Below, one piece after another: positions 1 to 8,152 of a stretch of 64,000 bases of DNA (positions are counted from its first letter, which is position 1; the number at the start of each line of letters is the position of its first letter). Position numbers and translations under genes: made by a program. The DNA lies in the NCBI GenBank assembly GCA_037189585.1, contig JBBCJA010000046.1, positions 68,284 through 132,283 on the forward strand, given 5' to 3'. Source of the DNA: JAEXNA01 sp037189585 (GTDB lineage: Bacteria > Vulcanimicrobiota > Xenobia > Xenobiales > JADMJV01). The notes beneath the pieces are model-generated. The model was given only the letters and a program-made list of their open reading frames with translations, did no database searches and was not told the DNA's origin.

Positions 1-462
1 ATGCCATTGAAAAACCTCCGGCATCCAGCCCTCGAGCCAGCAGATGGGGGGCCAGAGGCTAGCCGACAGGATGGTGATGAGCCGTCCGGTCGGACCTCGA
101 GAATGGAGTAGGCCTCCCAACGGCCCGGCAATCCAGGTTAAGATCACGCAGGGGACGGGCCAACCCGTGGCCAGCATAGCTAAACCGAGCACCGTGGAGG
201 CCACACCGGCCGCTCTAAGTCCGGATAAAAAACCGAAGACGGTCAGCAGGTGGGGGAGAGGACGAAAACTCAGAAAGGATACCAGGACCAGAGCCAACCC
301 GCCCACCAGCCCGTCTCGCAACCAGTGAGCCCGCGAGCCGTGAAGAACAATGTCTCTGTAGGCTCGATACTGGGATAGCCAAAGGGCCAATCCGGAAGCG
401 GCCACCAAAAGAGCGAAGGGGTATAGCAGAGCGCTAACCACGCTGAAATGGACTTGACTCAT
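1..462 (-). CDS. Partial membrane protein, N-terminal 154 residues
   Basis: The reading frame opens with ATG at 462 and runs off the left edge, so the C-terminus is unseen. The visible part is hydrophobic, with about four to five membrane segments separated by short Arg/His-containing loops; no soluble domain is reached. The start overlaps the stop of the LytTR response regulator by 4 nt (ATGA), which implies translational coupling. In such pairs the partner is often a LytS/YpdA-type sensor kinase whose membrane domain comes first. That identity is inferred from context only, because the kinase domain would lie outside the window. Confidence 0.7.
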   Translation of the reverse strand, partial: MSQVHFSVVSALLYPFALLVAASGLALWLSQYRAYRDIVLHGSRAHWLRDGLVGGLALVLVSFLSFRPLPHLLTVFGFLSGLRAAGVASTVLGLAMLATGWPVPCVILTWIAGPLGGLLHSRGPTGRLITILSASLWPPICWLEGWMPEVFQWH

Positions 463-1178
463 AGCCCGGGGACTTTAGCGCGGAAGGCTTCCAAGTAGTG
501 CCGGCTTAAGGGTAACTCCTTGCCACACACGGTCTGCAGCACATGGGTTCGGCGGCTCAAGCAGATCAGGCGCCGGACCTTGCGGAGATTGACCAGGTAA
601 GCCTTATGGGTTCTGACAAAGCGGTCCTTGGGAAGAGTGGCTTCCAAGCGTGCGAGTGGTTGACTAACGCGGAAGCTTTCCCCTCGAACAATAGCCCAGA
701 CTTGATCTCCGGTGGCTGTGAACCAACTGACTTCGTCGAGAGGTACGACTTCCTGAGCTTGCGACACCGGATGGCTCAATAAAACTCTATCGATATTGGA
801 CGCGTCTTGGAGGGTGAGGCTTCGACTCTCTCGCAGCCGCTGTAGGGTCTGGCGCAGACGGTCTCGGCGGACGGGTTTGAGGAGATAGTCGGCCACGCCG
901 ATATCGAAGGCTTCCAGCGCATGTTCGCCGTGACCGGTCAAAAAGACGATGGACGGAGGATAAGAGAGATCGACCAGAGAGCGGGCTACTTCCAGCCCGT
1001 CGAGCATGGGCATCTCGATATCAAGAAAGACAACATCAAGAGGATTTGAGGAAGCAAGTCTGAGAGCTTCCTCTCCCGAGCCAACCTCGGCCACGACTTC
1101 TAAGCTAGGGTCCCCCGCTAGTAGAGCTTGGAGGTGCCGGCGTGCCGGCTCCTCGTCATCTACGATCAAACATCGCAC
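459..1178 (-). CDS. LytTR-family response regulator
   Basis: This 239-residue protein has an N-terminal receiver domain with the acidic pair DDEE at residues 7-10, the phospho-acceptor Asp in VVFLDIEMP near residue 53 and the Lys of LLKPV near residue 102. A C-terminal LytTR DNA-binding domain follows (about 135-239), including FVRTHKAYLVNL. Length and order match AlgR/LytR regulators. The GTG start at 1178 has a GAAGG about seven bases upstream. It overlaps the downstream membrane protein by 4 nt, so the pair probably forms a two-component system. Its targets are not visible. Confidence 0.92.
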   Translation of the reverse strand: MRCLIVDDEEPARRHLQALLAGDPSLEVVAEVGSGEEALRLASSNPLDVVFLDIEMPMLDGLEVARSLVDLSYPPSIVFLTGHGEHALEAFDIGVADYLLKPVRRDRLRQTLQRLRESRSLTLQDASNIDRVLLSHPVSQAQEVVPLDEVSWFTATGDQVWAIVRGESFRVSQPLARLEATLPKDRFVRTHKAYLVNLRKVRRLICLSRRTHVLQTVCGKELPLSRHYLEAFRAKVPGL

Positions 1179-1285
1179 ACGAGGGCCTTCGCTTTACCGT
1201 TCGTGAAGACCCTTTTGCCCCTCAAATTCGCCCTGTGGGCGGCAATAAGTAGAGATGTTTGGAGGCTACGGGTAGCTTAGGACTT

Positions 1286-3175
1286 ATGGCTTGGATTCAG
1301 AGAAGGAATTTTCTTAAGGGTTTGGCCGCGACGGGTGCGGTCGCGCTGACGGGTTGTGGTGGGGTCGATTTCACCGATCAAATTATAGGCGCACCGGCCA
1401 CGACGGGCTCGGAAACAGGAACCACCTCACCGAACATTGTCTTGGTGCTCGTCGACGAGATGCGATATCCGGTTCATTTTCCAGCCGGGGTGAACAACGC
1501 CGACGAATACATCGAACGTTTCATGCCGAATCTATCTCGCCATCTCTGGCGCGACGGTGTGAAGTTCGCTAACTATCGGGTGGCGGCGGGAGCCTGCACT
1601 CCCTCGCGTGGAGTTCTGTTGACCGGACTCTATTCTCATCAGTCCTGGCTTTTGACCACCATAAGCGGAACCGGCGACGACATTCCGCCGTCTTTGCCCA
1701 CCGAATATCCGACCTACGGCTCTTTGCTCAAGGCGGCGGGCTACCAGACCCCTTACTTCGGTAAATTCCACGTCAGCGCCGACACACCGTACACCAGCGA
1801 CCAGTGCTCAACCAGTCCCGAGAACTATCTCGCTCCCTGGGGATTCGACGAATGTGTCTGCCCCGATCCGGGCGGGACCCAGGGGCAGGGGAACAGCGCC
1901 GACGGGTTGGCCATCGGTGACAAGGAAGTGGCCGATCAGGCGATCGACTTTCTGGCCAGCCGGCGTATCGACGATCCACCGTTTTGCGCCACGGTGAGTT
2001 TCGTCAATCCCCATGACTATCAGTTCTTCTGGGGCGGAACCGAACCGGTGGAGTACGAGGAGCTTTTCGCCCAGGCCAGCGAAACGCCGCTCATCCCCTA
2101 CGACACCCGCATCGTCTCGGAGTCCAATCCTCCGGCTCAAGGCTTTCCTGAGCTTCCTTCAAATTGGGAGAGCTTCGACCAACTCGGGACCAATAAGCCC
2201 AGAAGTCAGGTGATGTTCAACGAAGGAAACCAGGCTATCTTTGGAGCCTGCTCCTTTGACCGCGGCAGCACCGATTTCGAGCTACAGGCTAGCCATATCG
2301 CCGGAGGAAGGGTCTTCAAGGGGGTCGCTCCCTTCCGTTACTGGCAGAGAGGCCAGGACTCCTACGCCCAGGTTTTGGGACTCGTCGACCAGCAGATCGG
2401 GCGAGTTTTGGACTCCTTACCTGAGGACGTGCGAGCCAATACCGTGGTACTCTTCACCTCCGACCACGGTGACTATGTCGGTTCCCATGGATTTTTGGCC
2501 GGGAAGGTAGGGACGGTATACGAGGAAGCTCTGCGAGTTCCGCTGATCGTCCGAGACTACACGGGAAGGTTCGCCAACCAGACTCAGGTTCACCGCGATC
2601 AGTTGGCCAGTAGCGTGGACCTGGTCAGGCTGTTGGTGACGCTCGGCAATAACGGGAGTACCGACTGGCTTCGGGGCGATCTCGCAGACCTGTACGGTGA
2701 TCGACTCGACCTGCTCAACGTCGTTCGCTCCAGTCAAGCCCCGGGACGGGAGGTCGCTGTCTACACCACGGATGAGTTCGTCAATCGAATTCTCAACTAC
2801 AATGTCTCGCCGACTCACATCGCCGGAATCATCAAGGGAGCGCAGAAGTTAGGGCTCTACAATTTTTGGGCTCCGGGCTCGACCCGTCCCATCGCGGCGG
2901 GGCGAGAGTTGGAGTTCTATGACCACGCGACGCCCGGCGGCGCCGCGGAACTCGAGAACCGGCCCTCCGACCCGAGAGCTCAAGAACTGTTGGCGTTGTG
3001 GGAAAATGAACTTCTACCGAACGAGGTCAGGAAGCCCCTTCCTGAATCTTTGCGCCAAGCTCAGGAGGCCACAAGGCAGGCCTACCTCGAATTCATTCGC
3101 GTGCGAGACGATATTGATATCTCACGAATTCGCGAGGCCGTCCCTTTCAGCTTCGGGCTGGATAGGGTTCCGTGA
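1286..3175 (+). CDS. Tat-exported lipoprotein sulfatase
   Basis: This 629-residue sulfatase of the alkaline-phosphatase superfamily would hydrolyse sulfate esters outside the cytoplasm. Met at 1286 places a twin-arginine motif (QRRNFLKG) at residues 5-12, followed by a lipobox ending at Cys24 (LTGC). The metal-binding start NIVLVLVDEM follows. The formylglycine signature is Cys-Thr-Pro-Ser-Arg at residue 104, the Cys type converted by either FGE or anaerobic maturases. A later HGDYVGSHG segment is also typical. An upstream TTG at 1259 would bury the Tat signal and is less likely. The stop overlaps the maturase start by 4 nt, pairing enzyme and activator. The substrate is unknown. Confidence 0.92.
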   Translation: MAWIQRRNFLKGLAATGAVALTGCGGVDFTDQIIGAPATTGSETGTTSPNIVLVLVDEMRYPVHFPAGVNNADEYIERFMPNLSRHLWRDGVKFANYRVAAGACTPSRGVLLTGLYSHQSWLLTTISGTGDDIPPSLPTEYPTYGSLLKAAGYQTPYFGKFHVSADTPYTSDQCSTSPENYLAPWGFDECVCPDPGGTQGQGNSADGLAIGDKEVADQAIDFLASRRIDDPPFCATVSFVNPHDYQFFWGGTEPVEYEELFAQASETPLIPYDTRIVSESNPPAQGFPELPSNWESFDQLGTNKPRSQVMFNEGNQAIFGACSFDRGSTDFELQASHIAGGRVFKGVAPFRYWQRGQDSYAQVLGLVDQQIGRVLDSLPEDVRANTVVLFTSDHGDYVGSHGFLAGKVGTVYEEALRVPLIVRDYTGRFANQTQVHRDQLASSVDLVRLLVTLGNNGSTDWLRGDLADLYGDRLDLLNVVRSSQAPGREVAVYTTDEFVNRILNYNVSPTHIAGIIKGAQKLGLYNFWAPGSTRPIAAGRELEFYDHATPGGAAELENRPSDPRAQELLALWENELLPNEVRKPLPESLRQAQEATRQAYLEFIRVRDDIDISRIREAVPFSFGLDRVP

Positions 3176-4344
3176 CTTCGGAGACTCTACCTGGCTACCA
3201 TGTCATCACCAAACCGATAGGCCCGATCTGCAATCTGGACTGCACCTATTGCTTCTACCTTAAGAAGGAAGATCTCTATTCGGGTAATCGAAAGTGGCGG
3301 ATGTCTCCAGAGGTTCTGGAGAGCTATGTCCGCCAATACATCGAGTCTCAACAGGTTTCCGAGATCTCCTTCACCTGGCAAGGTGGGGAGCCGACTCTGT
3401 TGGGGGTCGATTTTTTTCGTCGCGTGGTGGAATTGCAACGTCGCTACGCGGGAGGTAAGGCGATCTCCAACGCTTTCCAGACCAACGGGGTGCTTCTCAA
3501 CGAGGAATGGGGAGAGTTTCTAGCCGAGAATCACTTTCTCGTCGGTCTTTCCATCGACGGACCCGAGGAGCTGCACGATCGGTATCGGGTGGATAAGGGC
3601 GGCAAACCGAGCTTTGCCAAGGTGATGAAAGGGTTGGACGTCCTTCTTCGCCACAAGGCCGAATTCAACACGCTGACGGTGGTCAACAGGGCCAACTCTC
3701 AGCAGCCCGTGGAAGTCTACGAGTTCTTGAAGTCGATCGGCAGTCGGGTGCACCAGTACATCCCACTGGTCGAACGTGAGGAGGCCACGGGTGAGGTGGC
3801 GGAGTGGTCGGTTCTGCCGGAGGACTTTGGCCGCTTCATGATCGGGATTTTCGACCGCTGGGTGCGTAGCGACGTCGGGCAGACCTTTGTTCAGCTTTTC
3901 GAGGTGAGTTTGCAGTCCTGGCTGGGAATGCCGGCCGGGCTCTGCTTTTTCCGCGAAACTTGCGGCGCGTCGCTTGCCGTGGAGCACAATGGCGACGTCT
4001 ATTCCTGCGATCACTTCGTGGACGGACCGAACCTTTTAGGAAATCTTATGGAAAACCCGATGGCCAGCCTGGTCAACTCGCCTTCGCAGGTTGACTTCGG
4101 GAGAGCCAAGAGGGACACCCTGCCCCAGTTCTGCCGTGAGTGCGACGTTCGCTTCGCTTGCCACGGAGAGTGTCCGAAGAATAGATTTTTGACCACGCCG
4201 GATGGAGAGCCGGGTCTGAACTATCTGTGCGCGGGTTACAAGGCCTACTTTCACCACGTCGCCCCTTACATGAAGTTCATGGCGATGTGTCTGCGTCGAG
4301 GGATGTCGCCTCTTCCCGTGATGGAGATGGCGCGACGTTCGTAA
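3172..4344 (+). CDS. Anaerobic sulfatase-maturating radical SAM enzyme (anSME/AslB type)
   Basis: This 390-residue radical SAM enzyme probably oxidises the active-site Cys of the preceding sulfatase to formylglycine. The [4Fe-4S] motif is Cys20, Cys24 and Cys27 (CNLDCTYC). The C-terminal third carries the SPASM cysteine pattern (SCDHF, FCRECDVRFACHGECPKN, YLCAGY) that binds auxiliary clusters. The GTG start at 3172 lies inside the sulfatase stop (GTGA), so expression is coupled. Length and motifs are typical for anSME. The end overlaps the convergent YkgJ-like gene by 68 bp. Confidence 0.94.
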   Translation: MTSETLPGYHVITKPIGPICNLDCTYCFYLKKEDLYSGNRKWRMSPEVLESYVRQYIESQQVSEISFTWQGGEPTLLGVDFFRRVVELQRRYAGGKAISNAFQTNGVLLNEEWGEFLAENHFLVGLSIDGPEELHDRYRVDKGGKPSFAKVMKGLDVLLRHKAEFNTLTVVNRANSQQPVEVYEFLKSIGSRVHQYIPLVEREEATGEVAEWSVLPEDFGRFMIGIFDRWVRSDVGQTFVQLFEVSLQSWLGMPAGLCFFRETCGASLAVEHNGDVYSCDHFVDGPNLLGNLMENPMASLVNSPSQVDFGRAKRDTLPQFCRECDVRFACHGECPKNRFLTTPDGEPGLNYLCAGYKAYFHHVAPYMKFMAMCLRRGMSPLPVMEMARRS

Positions 4345-5458
4345 GGCCTCCTACGATGTAGGAGTATGTCTCCTCCATTGCCTGGCTGTAGCCGGCCATC
4401 GCGGGGCTGTGAGCTCCAAGATGAAACTCGGTGATGGCGAATGCGTCGACAACGCATTGAAGGTCTAAAGTATCCAGTTCGCGGGTTAGTCGATAGGCTT
4501 CAGCGTAGAAGTTGGTCAAGGCGAACCCGCTTGCCATGACCAGAAGTTTTCCGACGACAGTGGAGCGGAGCAGAGCTTTTCCGAGGAGCGCGTTTTGAAA
4601 ATAGCGATGGTAGATCTCGAGGAGCCAGTCCTGGTTTGGCTCGTCGAGTGAAAGTGGTGGCATGGAAAGTTCAAACCTGGGAGAAGAGGTCGTCTCTCCC
4701 GCCTCCACGGCCGCGGCCAGTGCTTGCCGATCCGCGTCCTCATCAATGTTTTCCACCACCGAGATCATGGAGCTGGCGAACTTTCTGAGAATCTCCAGGG
4801 CGAAATCCGTGTCCTCGGTTTTGAAGGTTCGGGATAGCTCAAGGTGATTTGTGTGGTCCGCGAGTAAAACAGACATGGCTAGTAACAAGCAGGAACGGAT
4901 GGGTTGAGCCGGCGCGAAGGCGGTCAGCAGGTCCGACTCCAGGCGGCGATAGCCCTCCCAAGGGATGGCTGTGGACTCGGTGAGGTCCACCAGGTAGGGA
5001 GCCTCCAGAGTGTCGAGCAGAGGGGCCGTGTAGTCGCCTAAAGCTTCGTCGAGCTCTCGCTGATTGGTGGCCAGGTCCCGGTCTTGACCTGCCACGACCG
5101 GCGGACAGCCGAAGGAGAGGTAGACGAACATGCCGCCCGGTGTGCGCACGGTTTGATAGGGGAACAGCTGGCAACCTAACGGTTTAGAGCGCCCGCCGAG
5201 CTCCGCGTGTAGCTCGCAAAGGTTGTCCAAGTCGAGGAAGGTGCAGTGACCATCTCCCCGATCTTGCAGTTGGCCGACTCCGGGGGTCTCTACTTTCAGC
5301 GGGACATAGTTCGGCTTGACTCGGGCTTGATAGGCCTGCGAAGCCTCGATAGCCTGTCGTTGAGTTCCCTCGAGCGCGACTTCCCACGGTCGGCAACACC
5401 GCCCACACGAGGTGCAAGAGAAAGCCTGGAAATCATGCAGCTGGACGGAATAAGACAA
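4277..5458 (-). CDS. YkgJ-type cysteine-cluster protein
   Basis: The N-terminus carries a Cys-x2-Cys-x2-Cys-Cys cluster (residues 15-22 from the TTG at 5458), then HCTFLDLDNLCELH and KPLGCQLFPY, which together form the YkgJ/FliB-type metal or iron-sulfur binding fold. The remaining 200 or so residues are helical and unrecognised. The start is uncertain. An ATG at 5557 would add 33 residues of unlikely composition and would share its CATG with the divergent dehydrogenase start, whereas the TTG begins 14 residues before the first Cys. FliB-type relatives methylate lysines, but nothing here proves that. The 3' end overlaps the sulfatase maturase. Confidence 0.75.
   Translation of the reverse strand: MSYSVQLHDFQAFSCTSCGRCCRPWEVALEGTQRQAIEASQAYQARVKPNYVPLKVETPGVGQLQDRGDGHCTFLDLDNLCELHAELGGRSKPLGCQLFPYQTVRTPGGMFVYLSFGCPPVVAGQDRDLATNQRELDEALGDYTAPLLDTLEAPYLVDLTESTAIPWEGYRRLESDLLTAFAPAQPIRSCLLLAMSVLLADHTNHLELSRTFKTEDTDFALEILRKFASSMISVVENIDEDADRQALAAAVEAGETTSSPRFELSMPPLSLDEPNQDWLLEIYHRYFQNALLGKALLRSTVVGKLLVMASGFALTNFYAEAYRLTRELDTLDLQCVVDAFAITEFHLGAHSPAMAGYSQAMEETYSYIVGGLTNVAPSPSREEATSLDADTSP
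4348..4364. terminator. Short perfect hairpin after the maturase stop
   Basis: CTCCTAC and GTAGGAG form a 7-bp perfect stem with a 3-nt loop (GAT), starting four bases after the maturase stop codon. No T-run follows on either strand, and the hairpin lies inside the 3' end of the opposing YkgJ-like gene. It could help separate convergent transcripts, but it could also be chance. Confidence 0.25.
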
Positions 5459-5555
5459 TACTCCAAGATTCTGGCGGGGAGATGGTTGTCCTGGCTGGGA
5501 GCACAAACCAGACTTCGGTAGGTGAGTCGAGGGCGGTCGCCGTATCTTGGCGGCC

Positions 5556-6701
5556 ATGAAAAGGATTTTAGTTCTCGGTGGGTGTGGGGCGATGGGCAAC
5601 GCTGCCACACGCGATTTGGCATCGACCAGCGACTTCCAGCAGATCACCGTCGGTGACGTCGATCAGGTCAAGGCTCAAGCCTTGGCCGACCAGTTGGGAG
5701 GAGGGAGAGTTGATGCCAAAGCCGTCGACGTGACGGACAAAGCCGGACTGATCGAGCTGTTCGGCGGCTACGACATCGTCTTGAACTGCACGTCCTACGC
5801 CTTTGGACTGGGGATCACCGAGGCCGCCATCGCGGCCAAGAGGCCATTGCTCGATCTGGGCGGTCTCTATAATACTCCAAAGCAGCTCGCCATGACCGAG
5901 GAGGCCAAGGCGGCCGGTGTGACCATCGTGCTGGGCATGGGTGCCACCCCGGGTGTGACCAACCTGATGGCTCGAGCGGGCGCCTCCAAGATGGACCAGG
6001 TGGACTCCATTCACGTCCACTTCGCCACCTACCGCTCCATCGCGCCCTCGCCGGGGCTTCTCTCCACGGTCCTCGACGAGTTCAGCCCCTCGACCAAGCG
6101 CTTCTACTACGACAACGGACAGCTTGTCGAGCTGGCTCCTTTCGAGGGGGAGAAGAAGGTCACGTTCGCCGAGCCGATCGGAACCATCTCCACCTGGTAC
6201 GTACCTCACTCCGAGACTCACACGATGCCGCGTTTCATTCCCGGGGTGAAACGCGTCGACGTGCGCGGGACCTGGTGCCCGGACATCATGCACGCTCTCA
6301 AGCACTACAACGAGATCGGGCTCTTGGACATCGAGCCCAACGAGCAAGGTGCCATCCCTAAGGAGACGCTTCGCAACATCTTCCTCAAGAATGACTGGCC
6401 CCACGTACCCGACTGGCGCTTTTACGTCAACGTGGAGGTCAAGGGGAGTAAGGGGCCCTCTCGGGTCACCGCCACCTACAACCTTTCCCACCCGGGAAGT
6501 GACGAATGGGGCCACAGCTGCACCGGTAGAGTCACCGGCATCCCCGCCTCCATCGGGGCTCAGACGATCGCCGCCGGAAGGGCGCTCTCACCCGGCGTGC
6601 TGGGCCCCGAGGCGGCCTTCGAGCCCTGGCCTTTCTTCGAGGAGTTGGCCAAGCGCGAGATCAAAGTTCAAGAAGAGATTTTGGAGGTCCGTAAGTCATG
6701 A
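5556..6701 (+). CDS. Saccharopine-dehydrogenase-family oxidoreductase, lysine 6-dehydrogenase-like
   Basis: This 381-residue cytoplasmic protein begins with a Rossmann fingerprint (LVLGGCGAMGN, residues 4-14). It contains the saccharopine dehydrogenase signatures YDIVLNCTSYAF and LDLGGLYNT, and GMGATPGVTNLMAR. The overall pattern recalls bacterial L-lysine 6-dehydrogenases (about 385 residues), which make allysine. That reading fits the aldehyde dehydrogenase that follows with a 4-nt overlap. A carboxy-spermidine-type dehydrogenase is an alternative. ATG at 5556 is preferred over the TTG at 5547 because it begins directly at the Rossmann strand. Confidence 0.85.
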   Translation: MKRILVLGGCGAMGNAATRDLASTSDFQQITVGDVDQVKAQALADQLGGGRVDAKAVDVTDKAGLIELFGGYDIVLNCTSYAFGLGITEAAIAAKRPLLDLGGLYNTPKQLAMTEEAKAAGVTIVLGMGATPGVTNLMARAGASKMDQVDSIHVHFATYRSIAPSPGLLSTVLDEFSPSTKRFYYDNGQLVELAPFEGEKKVTFAEPIGTISTWYVPHSETHTMPRFIPGVKRVDVRGTWCPDIMHALKHYNEIGLLDIEPNEQGAIPKETLRNIFLKNDWPHVPDWRFYVNVEVKGSKGPSRVTATYNLSHPGSDEWGHSCTGRVTGIPASIGAQTIAAGRALSPGVLGPEAAFEPWPFFEELAKREIKVQEEILEVRKS

Positions 6702-8122
6702 AGATGTTCATCAATGGGGAGTTCGTTGATTCCGCCTCGGGAGAGACCGAGGCGATCATCAATCCGGCCACCGAGGAAACTTTGGAGCAGGTTCCGGTGG
6801 GTGGCTCCGAGGATGTGGACCGAGCGGTCCGCGCCGCCTCGTTCGCCTTTGAAGGCTGGGCCGCCACCCCTCCGGGAGAGCGGGCCAGGGCTTTGTTGAG
6901 ACTCGCCGACCGGTTGGAAGAGCACGCCGAGGAGCTGGCTCAGCTCGAGTCCAAGAACGTGGGCAAGCCGATCAGCCTGGCCCGTGGTGAAGTGCCGTTC
7001 ATGGCCGACAACCTGAGATTCTTCGCCGGTGCCGGACGCTGCCTGGAAGGCCGTGCCACGGGAGAGTACACCCAGGGCGTGACCTCTTGGATTCGTCGCG
7101 AGCCGGTGGGAGTGGTGGGCAGCATCGCCCCTTGGAACTATCCCCTTATGATGGCGGTCTGGAAGATCGGTCCGGCCCTGGTCACCGGAAACACGGTGGT
7201 ATTAAAACCCGCCGAGACGACCCCTCTGACCACTCTGCGAATGGCCGAGCTTGCCGCCGACCTCTTTCCACCAGGAGTGTTCAACGTCATCACCGGCCAC
7301 GGAGAGCCGGTGGGAGCGCCCTTGGTGGCTCATCCCAAGGTGGACATGGTCAGCCTGACCGGAGACGTGGGCACGGGCAAGAAGATCGCCAAAAACGCCG
7401 CCGACACGGTCAAGCGCGTTCACCTGGAGCTGGGTGGGAAGGCTCCGGTCTTGATCTTCGACGACGCGAATCTTGACGCGGTGGTGGCCGGTCTGACAGC
7501 CGGAGCTTTCGTCAACAGTGGTCAAGACTGCACCGCCGCCTGTCGAGTCTACGCCCGCGCGGGGATCTACGACAAACTGATCGAGGCTTTGATCCCCGCC
7601 GTCAATGCGCTGAAGGTGGGCCGGATCGAGGACGAGTCGAGCGACATGGGACCGCTGGTCTCGCAGCGCCAACGCCATCGCGTGGCAGGGTTTGTGGACC
7701 GGGCCAAGGAGCTCAAACATTCCGAGATCGTATTGGGGGGAGCCCAGCCCGAAGGCAAGGGCTTTTTCTACCAACCGACCATCGTGGCCAACGTCAGAAA
7801 CGAGGACGAGATCGTTCAAAAAGAGGTCTTCGGACCGGTCATGACGGTGACCCGGTTCAAGTCGGACGACGACGCCATCCGCTGGGCCAACGACGTGGAC
7901 TACGGCTTGGCCTCGTCGGTCTGGACCAGCAACATCGATCGGGCTCTGGAGGCTTCGCGCAAGCTGCGTTTCGGAACCGTCTGGATCAACGACCACCTGA
8001 CCATGGTTAGCGAGATGCCGCACGGCGGATTTAAGCAGTCCGGCTACGGCGACGACATGTCGATGTACGCCCTGGAAGATTACACCAAAGTTAAACACGT
8101 CTGCGCGCGGGTTCGCTTGTAG
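6698..8122 (+). CDS. NAD-dependent aldehyde dehydrogenase, aminobutyraldehyde/aminoadipate semialdehyde type
   Basis: This complete 474-residue ALDH has catalytic Cys278 in NSGQDCTAACR, general base Glu244 in HLELGGKAP and the cofactor loop SLTGDVGTGKKI. The residues around the Cys closely resemble YdcW/PatD gamma-aminobutyraldehyde dehydrogenases. It sits between a lysine-6-dehydrogenase-like gene (ATGA overlap) and a copper amine oxidase gene 30 bp downstream. Its substrate is therefore probably an amino-aldehyde from lysine or a diamine, though the sequence alone does not decide between them. Confidence 0.93.
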   Translation: MKMFINGEFVDSASGETEAIINPATEETLEQVPVGGSEDVDRAVRAASFAFEGWAATPPGERARALLRLADRLEEHAEELAQLESKNVGKPISLARGEVPFMADNLRFFAGAGRCLEGRATGEYTQGVTSWIRREPVGVVGSIAPWNYPLMMAVWKIGPALVTGNTVVLKPAETTPLTTLRMAELAADLFPPGVFNVITGHGEPVGAPLVAHPKVDMVSLTGDVGTGKKIAKNAADTVKRVHLELGGKAPVLIFDDANLDAVVAGLTAGAFVNSGQDCTAACRVYARAGIYDKLIEALIPAVNALKVGRIEDESSDMGPLVSQRQRHRVAGFVDRAKELKHSEIVLGGAQPEGKGFFYQPTIVANVRNEDEIVQKEVFGPVMTVTRFKSDDDAIRWANDVDYGLASSVWTSNIDRALEASRKLRFGTVWINDHLTMVSEMPHGGFKQSGYGDDMSMYALEDYTKVKHVCARVRL

Positions 8123-8152
8123 ACGAAGGCCAGACAAGAAGAGGGAGATGAG

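Noticed and set aside
5568..6515. 315-codon minus-strand frame opposite the saccharopine-type dehydrogenase
   Set aside because: Antisense shadow of a well-supported gene; no recognisable motif or start context.
7202..8137. Long minus-strand open frame opposite the aldehyde dehydrogenase
   Set aside because: It mirrors codon bias of the real gene; the translation is His/Gly/Val-rich without domains, while the plus strand encodes a complete ALDH.
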